Assembly (NCBI GenBank): GCA_030789695.1
Contig: CM061142.1
Coordinates: 42,455,375 to 42,519,374, forward strand
Reading direction: 5' to 3'
Length of the DNA: 64,000 nucleotides
Source: Scilla litardierei
Lineage: Eukaryota > Streptophyta > Magnoliopsida > Asparagales > Asparagaceae
This document shows positions 45,043 through 58,000 of the stretch, in pieces. How positions within the stretch are numbered: the stretch's first letter is position 1; each line of letters opens with the position of its first letter. The position numbers and the translations under genes were made by a program. The notes below the pieces were generated by a model that was not told the DNA's origin, did no database searches, and was given only the letters and a program-made list of their open reading frames with translations.

Positions 45043-47576
45043 TGTAACGACTGGTTTTCATGTATCAAGATTTATTATATTATAATATATGTTTTGGTGG
45101 ATTTTCTCCTCATGCGTGGTTTTCGTCTCCGTGACTTTCATTTTCGATCACTTCGTCGTGTTGTCTCGTTTCTTCCTTAGGATCGTCGATTTCGAAGTAT
45201 GTCATTCGTGACGGGCTTCATAACGGTCGTATCTTACTATTAGATCAAGCCTAGGAGTCTTAGGAATCGATCCCGGGGCTCCGCGCTCCGTATCGGAACT
45301 TTTGGTGCTTATTAGCCGGTGTAAGAAGGGGCACCGACCGACTAGATGACGATCCAGTCGGTCAGCAATCCTTCTTGGACCGACTAGTTGGCTTTCTAAA
45401 TTTCTCAGGAGTTACTGTTTATCGTTAGTCGGTCTAAGAACGTTGGTTGACCGACTAGGTTGCAAACTAGTCGGTCAGCAATGCTTCTTTAACCGACTAA
45501 CACATCATCTAAATTTTAGTATCAGTACTGTTCATTCTTAGTCGTTCTAAGTTCATCTTTCGACCGACTAGTTGTTAAACTAGTCGGTTAAGTTTTGTAC
45601 TCAGACCGACTAATTCTTGGTTCTTCTGTACAGTCGAGTTACTGTTTACTCTTAGTCGGTTTAAGAACGTTCACCGACCGACTAGATGTCAAACTAGTCG
45701 GTCAGTAGTTGTTCATCGACCGACTAAATCCAAATCCTATTTTCGTTCAGAAGTTACTGTTTACACTTAGTCGGTCTGCGTTGGTCGACCGACCGACTAG
45801 TTGCCAAACTAGTCGGTCAGTGGTTGCTCTTTGACCGACTAATCTGTGTTAAAACCCTAATTTCTGGGCAGCCGCCAGCCCATCCTATTTAAACCCCTCC
45901 CAAACGTTTTCTTCTTCCTCCACTCGACCCAAAACCCTAGTTTCTCCCTCATTGAGCCCCCATCTTCCTCCAACCCTTATTCCTTCATTCCTTGCCCAAG
46001 ATCCATCATCCAAACCATCCCTCAACACTTTCTACCTCTCATCTTCCCCAAAATCTCATCAAATCCCCAAAATACCCCAAAACCCCTAGTTCTCCAAACT
46101 TCTCCATTCGTTTCCAGATCTGGTCCTTAGGTTCTCCGGAGTGTTTCTTCCGCTTCCTCACGGTAAGAAATCGATCTCTTGATGTTTTCATAACCTATTT
46201 GTATTTTTATGAAACCCTAATGAATGAATGTTGTTTTGATGATTGTCTCCCCATAACAGCGATTTCCCCGTAGAATAGCATCCGCGAGACGAACCTTCGT
46301 GATCGTCATCCCCGGTGCTAGGCAAGTGAAACTTGCCACTTAGGGTTTAGGCCATGTTTTAGGCCATTTTGCTTGTTGTAGGCGTAAAAGAGGCTAGGCG
46401 ACGAAATGATACTCGCCTAGGCGCAAATTTAGGGACTAGCTTGACAACGAAGCTAGAATCGACAATTATCATGTTGCACAATTACCATGTCATGTTTAAA
46501 TTCCATTAACGGTACGCAAATTAATTGTCATGTCATTGCATTCTTTAAGTGATCCCGTGATTGCGTAGCATCGCTACAATACTTGTGTTTCCTGGCTCGT
46601 GACCAGAAGCGAGCATAATGAGTTGCTAACCCCAACGCTCGATATTGAACTGTGAACTTGGAAAACAAGCTCCCGTGCGGGGCAACCCTGGCTCACTTGC
46701 TGGGCTCATGTGCAGGGACCCTGGCTTGTTTACGTGTGGGATGGGGTAAGAGTTAAGCGGTCATTCAACTGGGGGTCTGCCTGATCAGCAACTGCAGTTG
46801 TAAGGCGTAAACTCTGGGTTGGGGTAGTGTTTAGTGCCGATCAGTGTGAATGTTGTACCATTCAGCTGAAGGGCGTAAACATCTACAAACAACAGTGAAA
46901 CATGAATAGTGAATTGATTGAGATTGTTAGTAGCTTGGCTACTCTTGTCTTGTCCCGATAATTGTTCTCTTGTACTTAATGTTCACCATGTCTTGTTTGT
47001 GCACTCATGTTACAATTGCCATGTCATGCATACTATAACTGCTAGGTTGCTAGTTGCCTTACTTTCAGTTTCCTTGCCCAAGTCTTTTAGACTTGCTGAC
47101 ATGTGCCCCTTTACTCTTTTGGGTGACACATGTTAGATCATGTGCCTGAGTACCTTGTTGAGGACGAGGTGTTTGCTGACGCCGAGCCCGAGCTTGTGTT
47201 TGACGGGGAGTACGTGGACACTGGGGACTAGTCCTAGTGTCTTCGTTGTGTTTTCCTTTTGTTTAGACTGCTGCTTGTTGTCGGTGCGTGGCACCTATAC
47301 TTTGTTATGTTGTTGCTTTTGTTGGCCTTGTTCTGGGCCTTTAGACTCCTTCTTTTAGCCTGGTGGCTTTTCTGGATGTTGAACTTATGTTGGACAATTT
47401 ATGAGATGTGAGAATTCTATATCTGTCTCTCCTTTTATTATTATTGTTGCTCCGTTTGTGGTTACAGGGACCTGCTTATGTTTTATTGACGCTTATCGGG
47501 TTTGGGGCTTCACAGCTCCACTCTCGTGCGGACCTTTTCACGTCTCGCCTCCATTTTAGGGAAGCGGGTCGTGACA
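45043..47576 (+). repeat. Tekay 3' LTR
   Basis: 2,534 bp. Differs from the 5' LTR by small indels (near 46070, 46965 and 47385) and scattered substitutions. Array 45334-45842, TATA-like box 45896. Confidence 0.93.
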
Positions 47577-48058
47577 GATGTATATGTAAATATATAAGTA
47601 GGTAGAATATCAGTCGTTTATACGTGAATGTATTATGGTGTATATGAAAGCGTACCATGTGTGAGTGCATTATGGATCATGATATGGATAGGGTGTGATG
47701 TCCTATGCATATAGATATGAGTAGTGATCTAAATACGTAAACTAATACGTATAGAGACTTATTTGTGGTGTGTGAATATGTGTGCCTAGATGTTTACGTG
47801 AAAGACATATGTGTATGCATATGTAGTCATGCATAAAGTGATATGGATGTGTTACTAGATAAGTAATAGGATGTATCTATGATATGTATGTGATGCAGAT
47901 GGGTATGGATGACGATGAAGTATATAGTGTATATAGGTGTGGTGTATGCATTCTTGTTTACACTTCATGAGTAGTAAGACCATCATGCCTGGCTGATCTT
48001 TGGCAGAGTTCACACCCTAGAAAGTCCGAGGACGGACTTTATTTTAAGGTGGGTAGGA
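47577..48058 (+). mobile_element. 3' untranslated region and PPT of the older Tekay-type host element
   Basis: G/T-rich GTATATG sequence, then TCCGAGGACGGACTTTATTT and the purine tract AAGGTGGGTAGGA, equivalent in form and place to 45010-45042 of the complete Tekay element. No coding sequence. Confidence 0.7.
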
Positions 48059-50152
48059 TGGCATACCCTATTTTGCACTATACGTGTATTCTACTGAACG
48101 CACGTGGTATTTCTACTTACGATACATGGATAGGCATAAAATAAGTGTAGATATCGATGTATGAGACATAGTGCAAGGGGGATTGGGCCGTAATGTGTGG
48201 CTAAGATACAAGAAAGCAAGACTGAGTGCGGGAGAAGTGTGAAAGACGTCGTGAGTGCAAAACAGTAGGAATGTGTTGGATGTGTGTGCGTGGTGCATGT
48301 ATGCTTGTGTAGGCATGCATGGGTATGTGTAGGGAAGCCATACAAGTGTAAAAAGGGTTAGTGGTCAATGGAAACCCCCGTAAAATTTTAGAAAGGTGAG
48401 GGGCAAAATGGTCATTTGGACCAAAGTGCTGAGTGTACATACTAAAGTGGTGTGTGCATAAAGTAATTGCAAACTTGTAAATACCTAAAAATTGAGGGGT
48501 ATTTTTGGGAGGGTATTTTAGTCATTTTGATTTGTACATGGCTTATGGGAGAAGCCAAAGCATGGTGTAGAAATTTCTTTAGGATTCTTTTTCTTTTTCT
48601 TTCTTTAACCTTCTCTCATCTTCTCTCTCTTTCCCCTCTTCCTCCCTTAGTTTAGGCCGGCCACACCCTCCCATATTTCTCCATTTTCTTCAACTAAAAA
48701 CCCTAATTTATCTCCCCAAAAATCAAGAAGCACAAGTTGGATGCAAGTGGGAAGAAGTTAGAGGAGAAAGAAAGAGGAGGAAAGGAGGAAAACCAAATTT
48801 TGAGGTAGGATCTAACTTGGATTTGGAATTCCATTAAATTGTTCTTGCTCTCAAGTTTTTATGGCATGATTTACTTAATATGTAATAGGGATAGTCAAAA
48901 TTTTATGTATCATGTTTCAATTTCACAAATTTCCCTTGAAATTCTTAGCAAAACCATCTCCTTTAAAATCCTGAAATTCTGTTGTGTGTTGTTATTGCAA
49001 TTACGGTTATTGTAGCTAGAATTAAGTTTCGAAAAAATTATATTCTGATAGATCTTAAAGTTCTACCCCAAAATCATATAAATTTTGATATATGTTCAAT
49101 TCAAAAATTAGAAGCAAAAAATCTCATCTTTACAACATGTCTGTTTGATCTTCAATCTGAACACAGTTTAGTAAAATTGACCTTAGGACCTGCACACACA
49201 ATAAAATTTTATGTTCTTGGTCTTGTTGAAAGATTAACAAGTTCTAAAATTTCATCACAGTGCTTATATTTCGAATTTCGGGCTGCAACATGCCCAAAAT
49301 TGGCTTTTAATACAGACCCAGAAATCTGTCTGAAAAACAGATTTGGCAGACTTCACCAAATAATTCACTATAAATCATATACTTAATTTTTTGCCTGAAA
49401 TTTTATCAGTGAATCCAGGACTAATATATCTATAACTTTAATTTGGGAATTTTGTCAAATTCTCAATAAAACTTGATGATATATGCACATATATTGTCAA
49501 CTTCTGCAAATTCCAGCAAGCTGAAGTATTAAAGTGGTGTTATGAATTGTGTGGTGTTGCTAATTCACTCTCTATAGTGCATGATTATTGTTGTTACAAG
49601 AAAGATAGATTCTTGGTATGTGTTCCAATGGATTTGCTAATGTGCCCATGGGCATGTATGTCACGCCCATCACGTGTTTGTGAAAATGCCTCAATGAAAC
49701 AAAAGTAGAGAAACCTGCAAAATGAGTTGTATATGCATGTATTATTAAGCATGTTATAAATTGGTGATGATGGGGTCGTGGAAAGTATGGTTTAATGTGA
49801 AATGGATAATGAATTGAAATAGCTATGATGAAGGGTATGACACTTGGGTGCATGTCACGTGTTGATATGTGATGTGACTACGATGGAGGGCATGTCACTT
49901 CGGTGCATGACCTATGTTGGTATGAATATGGAATGTGATGCCATGCAACATGAGAGTGAGTTAGCAAAACCCGGGTTTTAGGTGGGATTTGAGTAAATTG
50001 TGGATATGAGGCCTGGACTGAGAAGTTGGGAGAAATAATTATGTGATATGTGATATTTATACCCACTCGCCTTTACCGGGAGTGGAGGGGATATTTATAC
50101 CCACTCACCTTTACCAGGAGTGGAGGGGTCATACGGAGGTTGTGTTATTATG

Positions 50153-51948
50153 TGTTGAGTATTGGACTTCTCCCTACTTTGTGTTAATGATGAGCAAGCA
50201 TAAATACTTGTGACTAATCCCCTATTTTGCAGTTATCCATTGCCTAAGCTATTTATGAAGATCTACTTGCAATGGATGACACTCAAAGTTGATTGAAGGC
50301 AAATGAAAATGGAATGGGTGATTGTATATGTTGATTGAAGCTCCATGAAGACTTCAAGCTCATACGATGGATAGAAAAGAGAATTCGTTAATGTAATTTT
50401 CTTTTATCTCTTCTAGTATGTAGCTTAGAAGTATAACTTTGATGGAGCACTCACACACATCTTCATTTTTGTCTTAGGACATCATTAGACCAATTGTCCT
50501 TTGACCCCAATTCCTTTCTTTTGTGATTGTGCTTAGATTATTTATAACAATCGACTGCTGAACATTTTACAGTTGTCTGTCTCAAAAACAGTCGACTGTG
50601 TTTTGTTCTACAGGCGCCTGTTAAGCACAAACTTTTACAATCTAGTTTTGGGCCTTTCTGTTTATTTCGCACAAGCTACTGATGAACGATTCACAGGCGC
50701 ATGTCCAAGTGACATTCGACTGTGTTTTGTAAATCAGTCACAGGTCTATCTTCTGCCCAAACTTTATTGAACTGACTTTTACGGCCAGTCGACTAATGTT
50801 GAATATACAGTCGACTGTCCCTTGGATCAGTCGACTGTGTATGCTGCAACAGTCGTCTGTCTGTGAGCCAATTTATTGACTCTGCTCTCTAGAAATTCTC
50901 AGGGTATTTGACAGTCGTCTGTATAAGGATATACAGTCGCCTATTCTGATTAACAGTCGACTGTATTATCCTCATCAGTCGTCTGTCCTGTTATCTTACA
51001 GGATTTCCAGATTTCATTTAACTTACCCATCTCTCGGCCAGTCGCCTGTAGAAGGATTTACAGTCGCCTGTTGGTTCAACAGTCGCCTGTCTTTGCTTCA
51101 TCAGTCGACTGTCCACGTGGTAAGTTACCGTTATGAATTCTTACCTACCCATGCTGATTGTGCAACAGTCGAATGTGGTTTCTTCAACAGTCGACTGTCG
51201 CGAGTTCAGTTTCTATCCGTTGAGAATTTTCTCACGGAATCCAAAAGGGTTTTTACCTAAACTGTTAAATGTGGCTTCTACTGTTCCATTGAAAGGTTAC
51301 CTAAGCTATTGCAAAATCTCTTAAGCTTTCATTTCTAAAGTTTAAAGCTCTCAAATCCAAAGCCCTAAGAATTCCAAATATTTGATCGCTTGCTCTCCAA
51401 CCTAGAACCAAAGAGTGATCCTCTAGGCATTTGGTGCAGTCAAGAGAAAGGGCTTTCTCCTCTCTTCCAAGAGAGTCTTTAACATACATCACACTTCTCC
51501 TTCAAGTTCTACTTCAAGGCATATGTGATTGTATGTGTTGCTTTCATAATTTCATTACTTTCGAAATTTGAATTTGCTCTCGGGCTGTGAGAGCGGTTTG
51601 CTTGCTCCCAAGTTGTGGGAGTCAAGGACATCGATTGTATTCGATTTCACTTGTATGGTTGCTACAAGTGGGTTTTAAGGAAACCTCAAGTTAGGGTTCT
51701 AACTTGAATATCCGGAGGTATCCGTGTGGAAGGGACGTAGGATTACCGGGAATAAGTCGGGAAGTGACTTGGGTAATCCGAACACTAGAAACATAATTGT
51801 GTTTGCATTTGTTTCTTATTTGGGTTTAATTCTAATTCCGCACTATATTGTTGGTTAGCATTTTAATTTGGTGTAATTATTGTTTTAAATTGCTTAAACA
51901 CTATTCAACCCCCCTTCTAGTGTTTTCTCCATAGACAGGATCCTTACA
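50153..51948 (+). repeat. Copia-type LTR with ACAGTCGACTGT array and an unusually long flanking repeat
   Basis: 1,796 bp, TGTTGAG...CCTTACA, with the copia LTR ending style (CTATTCAACCCCCCTTCTAG). Not accompanied by internal sequence, so a solo LTR. The array of ACAGTCGACTGT and variants (ACAGTCGTCTGT, ACAGGCGCCTGT) spans 50549-51199. The flanks are not a 5-bp TSD: 28 bp (50125-50152) are repeated exactly at 51949-51976. Confidence 0.75.
50549..51199. repeat. GTCGAC-type palindrome array in the copia LTR
   Basis: About twenty copies of a 12-bp palindrome, consensus ACAGTCGACTGT. Many variants change only the central base pair. No clear TATA box follows within 100 bp. Confidence 0.9.
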
Positions 51949-52836
51949 GGGGTCATACGGAGGTTGTGTTATTATGTGGAGATCCTCACTCCTGCCAGGG
52001 ACGGGGGAGCTGAGAGGCCCGGTGTCGTACAGTACCCGTGTCCACTGCGTCGTGTGCTATATTCACCCCAAATTTGGGGTGATGTCCAGGTCCTGGTATC
52101 ACACAGTTGACCCAAGTTTCCAATCAAGTCAATTCTGAAATAAGAATTTTGCATGTTACTTCTTCTGCTTGCAGCATTTTCTATGTCCTTATATGCTATG
52201 CTGATGATATCGTATACACTTTTGGCACTAATACTTTTCCTTTTAGATCATATTGGTATGAACACTTGCTTTATTATTCGTGCTAACCCTTCTCTTGCAG
52301 TATTTCGACATTGGACCGCAGGTATGATCCCTTACCTGGCAGATTACTTTCAGTTACAGTACTTAGTTTACGTGCCTTATTTCTCATGCATGGATTATTA
52401 GTTGATATCATTAAAACGGTGTTCCAAATCTAAGTTGGTTCCTACTGGGGCACGCATTGACGTGCTCCTCCATATTTTTCAGGTAGCATGGACAACATGG
52501 TTGGTGGGGCTTGGAGTTGGGTTTCAGGGATAATCTCGGTGTGAGCTGTAGTTTGTATTGTGACTGGGTTGTCTTGGCAGATTGAGAGTGGTGTATACGT
52601 ATTGTTACACCTGGACTATGTATATAAATGAAACATGTTATATATAAAAAGCTGTTGTTGTTTGTGAGACTGTTTGATATTATAGTGGAGCTTCACGTGT
52701 ACTATCCCAGCATGTGCGCAGTGGCCTGCATATTCAGTTCTTCTTTCTCTCCCTTTTTCTTTCTCATCACCCTCACTCTTCAGGATACTTGGAAAAAAAA
52801 TTAAATGCCGGGTATTCTGGGGAACGGGGCGTGACA

Positions 52837-53649
52837 GATGACGTAAAGTCTTATGAAATCATATTAGAAACTTATGGTTTTCCTCAAAATTCTACTTCCT
52901 GACCTTTCTGGTCGACCAACACTATTTTCTGTACGACTAGGTCCTTTGTGTAACTTCCATTCCTTAGTTCTAGTTAACTAACAGATTTTCTTGGTCGCCT
53001 AATAAATTTGCATAACTTGGACCTCCAGTTTTAGTCGACTAACATTTTCTAGTTGACTAGAGCATTTGCGTAACTTTGGATTTTCGTACCTGATCGACTA
53101 ACATTTTGTTCTAGTCAACGTATTGCACTAGCATAACTTTTTTGGTTGACTAACAGATTTTTTTCGGGTCGACTAGATTCAGCTACAATGGCTCTGTTTT
53201 GACTAGTTCAGTGCCTAGTCGACTAACTATTTTTCTTAGTTGACTAACAACCATTCTAACTGTTTTTCTACTAGCGATTTTAGTCATGTTTACAGTTATT
53301 GACAGTTCTTTTTGGGATATATATATGTTTTATCACTTAGAATTCAACACAACAATCACAACAATTTCTATAATTTTCATTTGCATAAACTTTTGAAATT
53401 CTCACTCTTATCAAGAGTTCTGCAAGAGAGAAAAATGTTCATATTGTTCTATCTTTTGAGAAATCTCTCTTCTTAGATTCATTGTTCTTGCTCAACTTTT
53501 ATCCTAGAACAATCGGAATTTCAATCCTAAGCCATCCATCCACATTCACATCATTGAGGCTATGTGATTATATTTGTAATCACTTAAGATTTGTATAAGT
53601 CTATTGTTTGTGAGAAAAGGCGGTACTCTTGGGTTATGAGAGTAAGGAT
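52837..53649 (+). repeat. Second copia-type LTR fragment with TTAGTCGACTAA array
   Basis: Similar in plan to 50153-51948 but a different family. The array of GTTAGTCGACTAAC-like palindromes is 52910-53249 and is followed by GATATATATATG (53317), a TATA-like box. Truncated left by the host LTR end at 52836 and right at 53649, where a Ty3-type LTR end begins. Confidence 0.65.
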
Positions 53650-54200
53650 GTCACATCCCGTTTTCCCAAATAAGCAGAGATACATATCAATTCGATACTC
53701 ATAGGGATACGAAGCGTGACAAGGCCATAGTAGTATTCAGATTCAGGGCTTTGAGCCCTTGGTTCCAAACACTACTAAGCGTAAATTGTAACCATAAGAA
53801 AATTTCATTCTTGGAGGCCACTACAACATATTGAAATAGTACAAAAGTAAAACAAAAAGTGATACAACAAAATAAAATCCACAGTCACAAAAAGGAAATA
53901 TGAAACATTATATTACATTATTACAAAAGGTTACATTCATACATGCATCGTACTCTACAGGGGTACAAAAGTGGGAACAACAAGAAGAGAACTCCCAACC
54001 CAAAAGTATAAAAAGGTGTCCACATCCAGTATAATACACCCTCTAGTCTACCACTGGAAAGTCCAACCGAACAAAGTCGCACGCGGTGGGCTCCATCTTT
54101 ATCTCGAATCTGGGAGTTGTATGAGACCTTAGGATTTTTTTCAAAAACAAGTCAAAAGAAAAGAATGAACCACCAATCTCATCATTTATAACTCCTTCAC
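53650..54200 (-). repeat. Tekay-type LTR 3'-end fragment, minus strand
   Basis: The minus strand ends GGAAAACGGGATGTGACA, like the ends of the Tekay-type LTRs at 40216 and 52836, and contains the GGGTTGGGAGTT phrase of that group. The right boundary is uncertain. Confidence 0.55.
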
Positions 54201-55056
54201 ATTCCACAAATACGGATGATTATGCGTTGATTGAGTTCTAAAAATTGTTTATGGCTTGAATGAATTATTTTTCCTTCATGGAATTACCGTAATATGCTAT
54301 TCATGAAAATTTTCAATGGTCATGATTAATATCTCGAAATAGTTTGAATTTATTTCATGCATGCTAATGTGATGAAAAATCTTAAGTATATACGATTTAT
54401 TAGAATAGTCTTCAAGTTGAAGAGGAATTTGGCCATTGTTACTAATGTTTATGTTCATATTTATGGGTGTTGAGTTGCTTACAAAAAAAGAGAAAATGAA
54501 GAAGAAACAGCAAAAAATGATGAATAAGTGTGTCACGAAATAAATAACTTGGTTGGCTCGAATAGTACAGTCCGAGGGGTCCTTTTTGGGCTAATGCCCT
54601 ATTATCGTCTGATTTGGGAGCCATTGACCGGAAACTCACTCATTTGATGGAGCGATCCAAGTTATACATTTTCCCGCAAATGTTGCTTTATGCACGTTAC
54701 ACGGAACTAATAAAAGAAAAGAAATGGTGAATAAACTAAGCAACCTCAATACCCATGATTTAAACGATTACTTTTTGAGATGCCAATTCCTTGGAAATGA
54801 GAAAACTAGAACATAACGACGTGTTATACTTTCGTTTGTGCAAAACGATGCTTGCATGCTATTTATTCAAATTAAATTAGAGAAAATATCATGTGATTGA
54901 TCTTATTCATGAATTGTGTATATTGATAGTCTAAATCATGTTGGAAAGCGTATTATTGAGCCATGCCAAAAGCAACTGATAGAATTTATTGTTTTATTAA
55001 TCATCTGAATTAATCGCTCTTTTTGCTAGGGACTAGCAAATCACTAGTTGGGGGTG
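54200..55056 (+). mobile_element. 3' internal end of a Tat/Athila-like element with terminal hairpin and PPT
   Basis: AT-rich untranslated sequence, then the hairpin TTTGCTAG/CTAGCAAA (about 55022-55040) and the purine tract TTGGGGGTG directly before an LTR start. This arrangement is common at the 3' end of Tat-type elements. No gene. Confidence 0.6.
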
Positions 55057-58000
55057 TGATTCGGATTGAATATTTCATATTTAACCCCCCATTTAGCCAT
55101 ATTTTGTGTGTAAATGATGCTTAATTGGTCTCTAGTATACTCGTATTTTGTATATCATTATTTATTAGAGATATCACTTGATTTGTGCACAGAGAATGAA
55201 TTTTAGTAAGTATTTCTGCCTTTTTATATTTTTTTATGACTTGGCCTCGATCTCACGATTCCAACGACTATTTATTTGTATTTTTCTAAGGTCTGTGCTA
55301 ATTACTGTGATTTATTGAATGCAGAATACCATTTAAATGTAGAAATACGGAAGAAATACGCTTAAATACGAAATACGGTCGGCGCACGACTTTTGGCGGC
55401 CACGTGGTGTCCATCCGCTCATTCCCGCTCGAATCCAATGCATCAAATAGGCGGGCGACGCGGCGTCTTTAATGCCGTTGGATTCTCATCCAATGGTCTG
55501 GAACGAACGGTATCCGATCGAAAGAAGGGGACACGTGGCGTTCATCAGAGCGAAGCCTACCTCATCCTACGGGCGCTGCGAAGCGGAGCGACGGGGCATC
55601 ACACAGACCACTTGATCGACATTTAACGGACGAGATCTACTCTGCTGGCGAAAGAAGATGGGGCTACACGCTGCATCTGTACCGTCCAATCAAACATCCG
55701 ACAGTTGAGAATCACACCGATGCGAATTCGAATTCACAAAGCCCGGGTTCGTTCCCCGGCAACGGCGCCAAAAACTTGCTCAGCCCAAAAATGTGCTTCT
55801 CTCAAGCGAAAGAGTCCGTACAATTAATATAATCTGGGAGTCCAGATATCGAATCCTCGGGAGAAAATCTGTTGCAACCACAAAGCTCAAATCAAATAGA
55901 GAGTCAACGAAAAGAGACTAACCACTTATGATGACGATGGTTTCAATGGGTTTGATCGTGGTTTTAGTGCGTGAACAATACGTGCAAATAAAGTTTCAGG
56001 TATAAAAATATATATGAGAAGTATGCACATGGTATGGGTTCATTAGGATCCATGATTCGTATCAATTTGGTTGATTAAATATAACTCAATGAATTCTTTT
56101 TTTGAGAGCAATTCACCGGAAAATACCCTTGTGGGGATTAAAGCACAAAATTCAATACAATCGTTGCTAAAGTTTTAGTCTTTTAAATATAAGCGATGAA
56201 AGTCCCTTTTAGGGAAATCAAAACTCACCCTTGTGGGGTGATCATCATCTCAAACACGTTCTTTTGGAAGATGAAGAGAATATTTAATAACAAAGACTAT
56301 AACTTTACCAACGTGACAATTTTAGCGCGAATATTCAACCAAGCGAATATAAATCATATCCCCTAACTACACCATACCATACACAATGAGAATTTAGCTA
56401 CTCATACTGAATATAAACAGCAATTTCATCAAATTAAGCATGGTTCTAAGCAATAGGATTAATTAGAATTCAAAATACACAATAGAGTTCAAGGAATATC
56501 ACTAAATATGCTATCTATTTGCCTAAGAAACCCCTTCTTCTTCCTCCTAAAAGCCTCTGAAAATTCCCTCAGATTGCTCTTTGGATTCTCAAAAAATTGC
56601 TGTAAAAATCGGCTCCAAAATCGCCCAAATACGCCTAGAATACGCTCAAAACCCCTAAGAATACCTTATACAAGAACATTGCAGGTTTAATGGGCTTAAT
56701 GGGTTCAAATCCGCATCCAATAGCAACAAAACCCACAACCATCAGCCGCTGCAAATGCTAACCGTTCGATCCATGTGGGATCGAACGTCAGCGTGACACG
56801 TGGCCTTTAAATCTCGTGCGGGCCCGCTCCGCTCGAAATAATCCGATGTCGCTTCGGGGTAAATCTCGGCCTTAGGATCTTGATCGGGTGGTCTAAGTTA
56901 TGCCACGTAGCGCTCAATGTCGATCGCTGCTTCGTAATGTCGGGGTGAACACGCACCGTTGGATGAGGAATCGACGATCCAGACCTTGCCACGTCGCCCC
57001 GCCTTTTCTCAAAACGAATTCAAATAGGGATAAGTCTCGACCGCTGGATGATGATCGTGCGGTCTTCGATGTGCCGCGTCGTCCATGATTTCTGCTGCCC
57101 GATCAAGCGGGAACTTCACAGATGATCGCCGCGTGTCCTTGACGATGCGGGCCGCGTACGGCGACCGTATTTCCATCGTATTTTGAGCGTATTTACTCCA
57201 TTAATTGGTATTCTGTATTCAAAAATACACAGTAATTAGCAAAGATCTCAGAAAAATACAAATAAATAGTCGTTGGAATCGTGGGATCGAGACCAAGCCA
57301 TGAAAAATATACAAAAGCAGAAATACTCAATAATATTCATACTTTGTGCACAAATCAAGTGATATCTCTAATAAATGATGATATACAATATACGAACATA
57401 TTAGAGACCAATTAAACATCATTTACACACAAAATATTGCTAGATGAGAGGTTAAATATGTAATATTCAAACTGAATCACAAAGCAGAAGGGCGACGTGG
57501 CCTACGTCGATCCTTTCGATCTTGATCTAACGAACCCCAGCGACCCCGACGATTATCAAACAAAGCTGGCAACGTGGAAGGCTCGAAGTGGTACGATCTC
57601 CATCCGACTGCCCATGTTAAATTCAACTCGAATACGAACTTGCAAGGGGGTAGCGGGTGAAAACATCCGTTAAGCGTACCACGTGTCGAAGCGTGGTTAA
57701 ATCCCTCTTTGATGTGCGGTTCTCATTTGCGTCGGCGGGTATAAACGGGTTTGGATGCGATTTGAAGCGGGGTTTTGACCCAAGAAGCACACTAAACCTG
57801 TAATGTGTGTATTTAAGGTATTTCTAGGGTTTTGGTGGCGGATTATTGGCGTATTTGGGTGATTTTGGAGCCGATTTTTGCAGCAAATCCCAGAGATTAC
57901 AAAGAACAACCCGAGGGAATTTTCAGAGAGCTTTTAGAGGAAGAAGAATGGCTTTCTTAGGCAAAAAGAGGGTGTATTTGGTGATATCTCTTGAACTCTA

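Larger units (their letters stand above)
37693..47576 (+). mobile_element. Tekay-type Ty3 chromovirus retrotransposon, complete
   Basis: 9,884 bp with exact TSD GATGT (37688-37692 and 47577-47581). LTRs are 2,524 and 2,534 bp, TGTAACGACTGG...GTCGTGACA, nearly identical apart from a few short indels, so insertion is recent. The gag-pol frame ends in a chromodomain, the mark of plant chromoviruses. PPT AAGTTGGGGAGGA precedes the 3' LTR. The coding frame carries two in-frame TAG codons and two segments that look like spliceosomal introns. The sequence after the 5' LTR (GTTTTGTTGGTGGCCCATG) does not match a PBS I know. Confidence 0.95.
48059..52836 (+). repeat. 3' LTR of the Tekay-type host element, with an inserted copia LTR
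   Basis: Begins TGGCATACCC after the PPT and ends GGGGCGTGACA. Total 4,778 bp; without the copia LTR and duplicated bases about 2,950 bp. Contains a transcript-start-like pyrimidine zone (48580-48680), a 38-bp tandem duplication (50053-50128) and T/A-rich U5. No gene. Its 5' LTR and coding region are not in the window, presumably beyond 34907 in the corrected orientation. Confidence 0.7.

Noticed and set aside
55742..55770. A tRNA-Asp gene fragment as an RNA gene
   Set aside because: Only the 3' 29 bases including the non-encoded CCA are present, directly next to an LTR end, so it derives from a reverse-transcribed primer rather than a tRNA gene.
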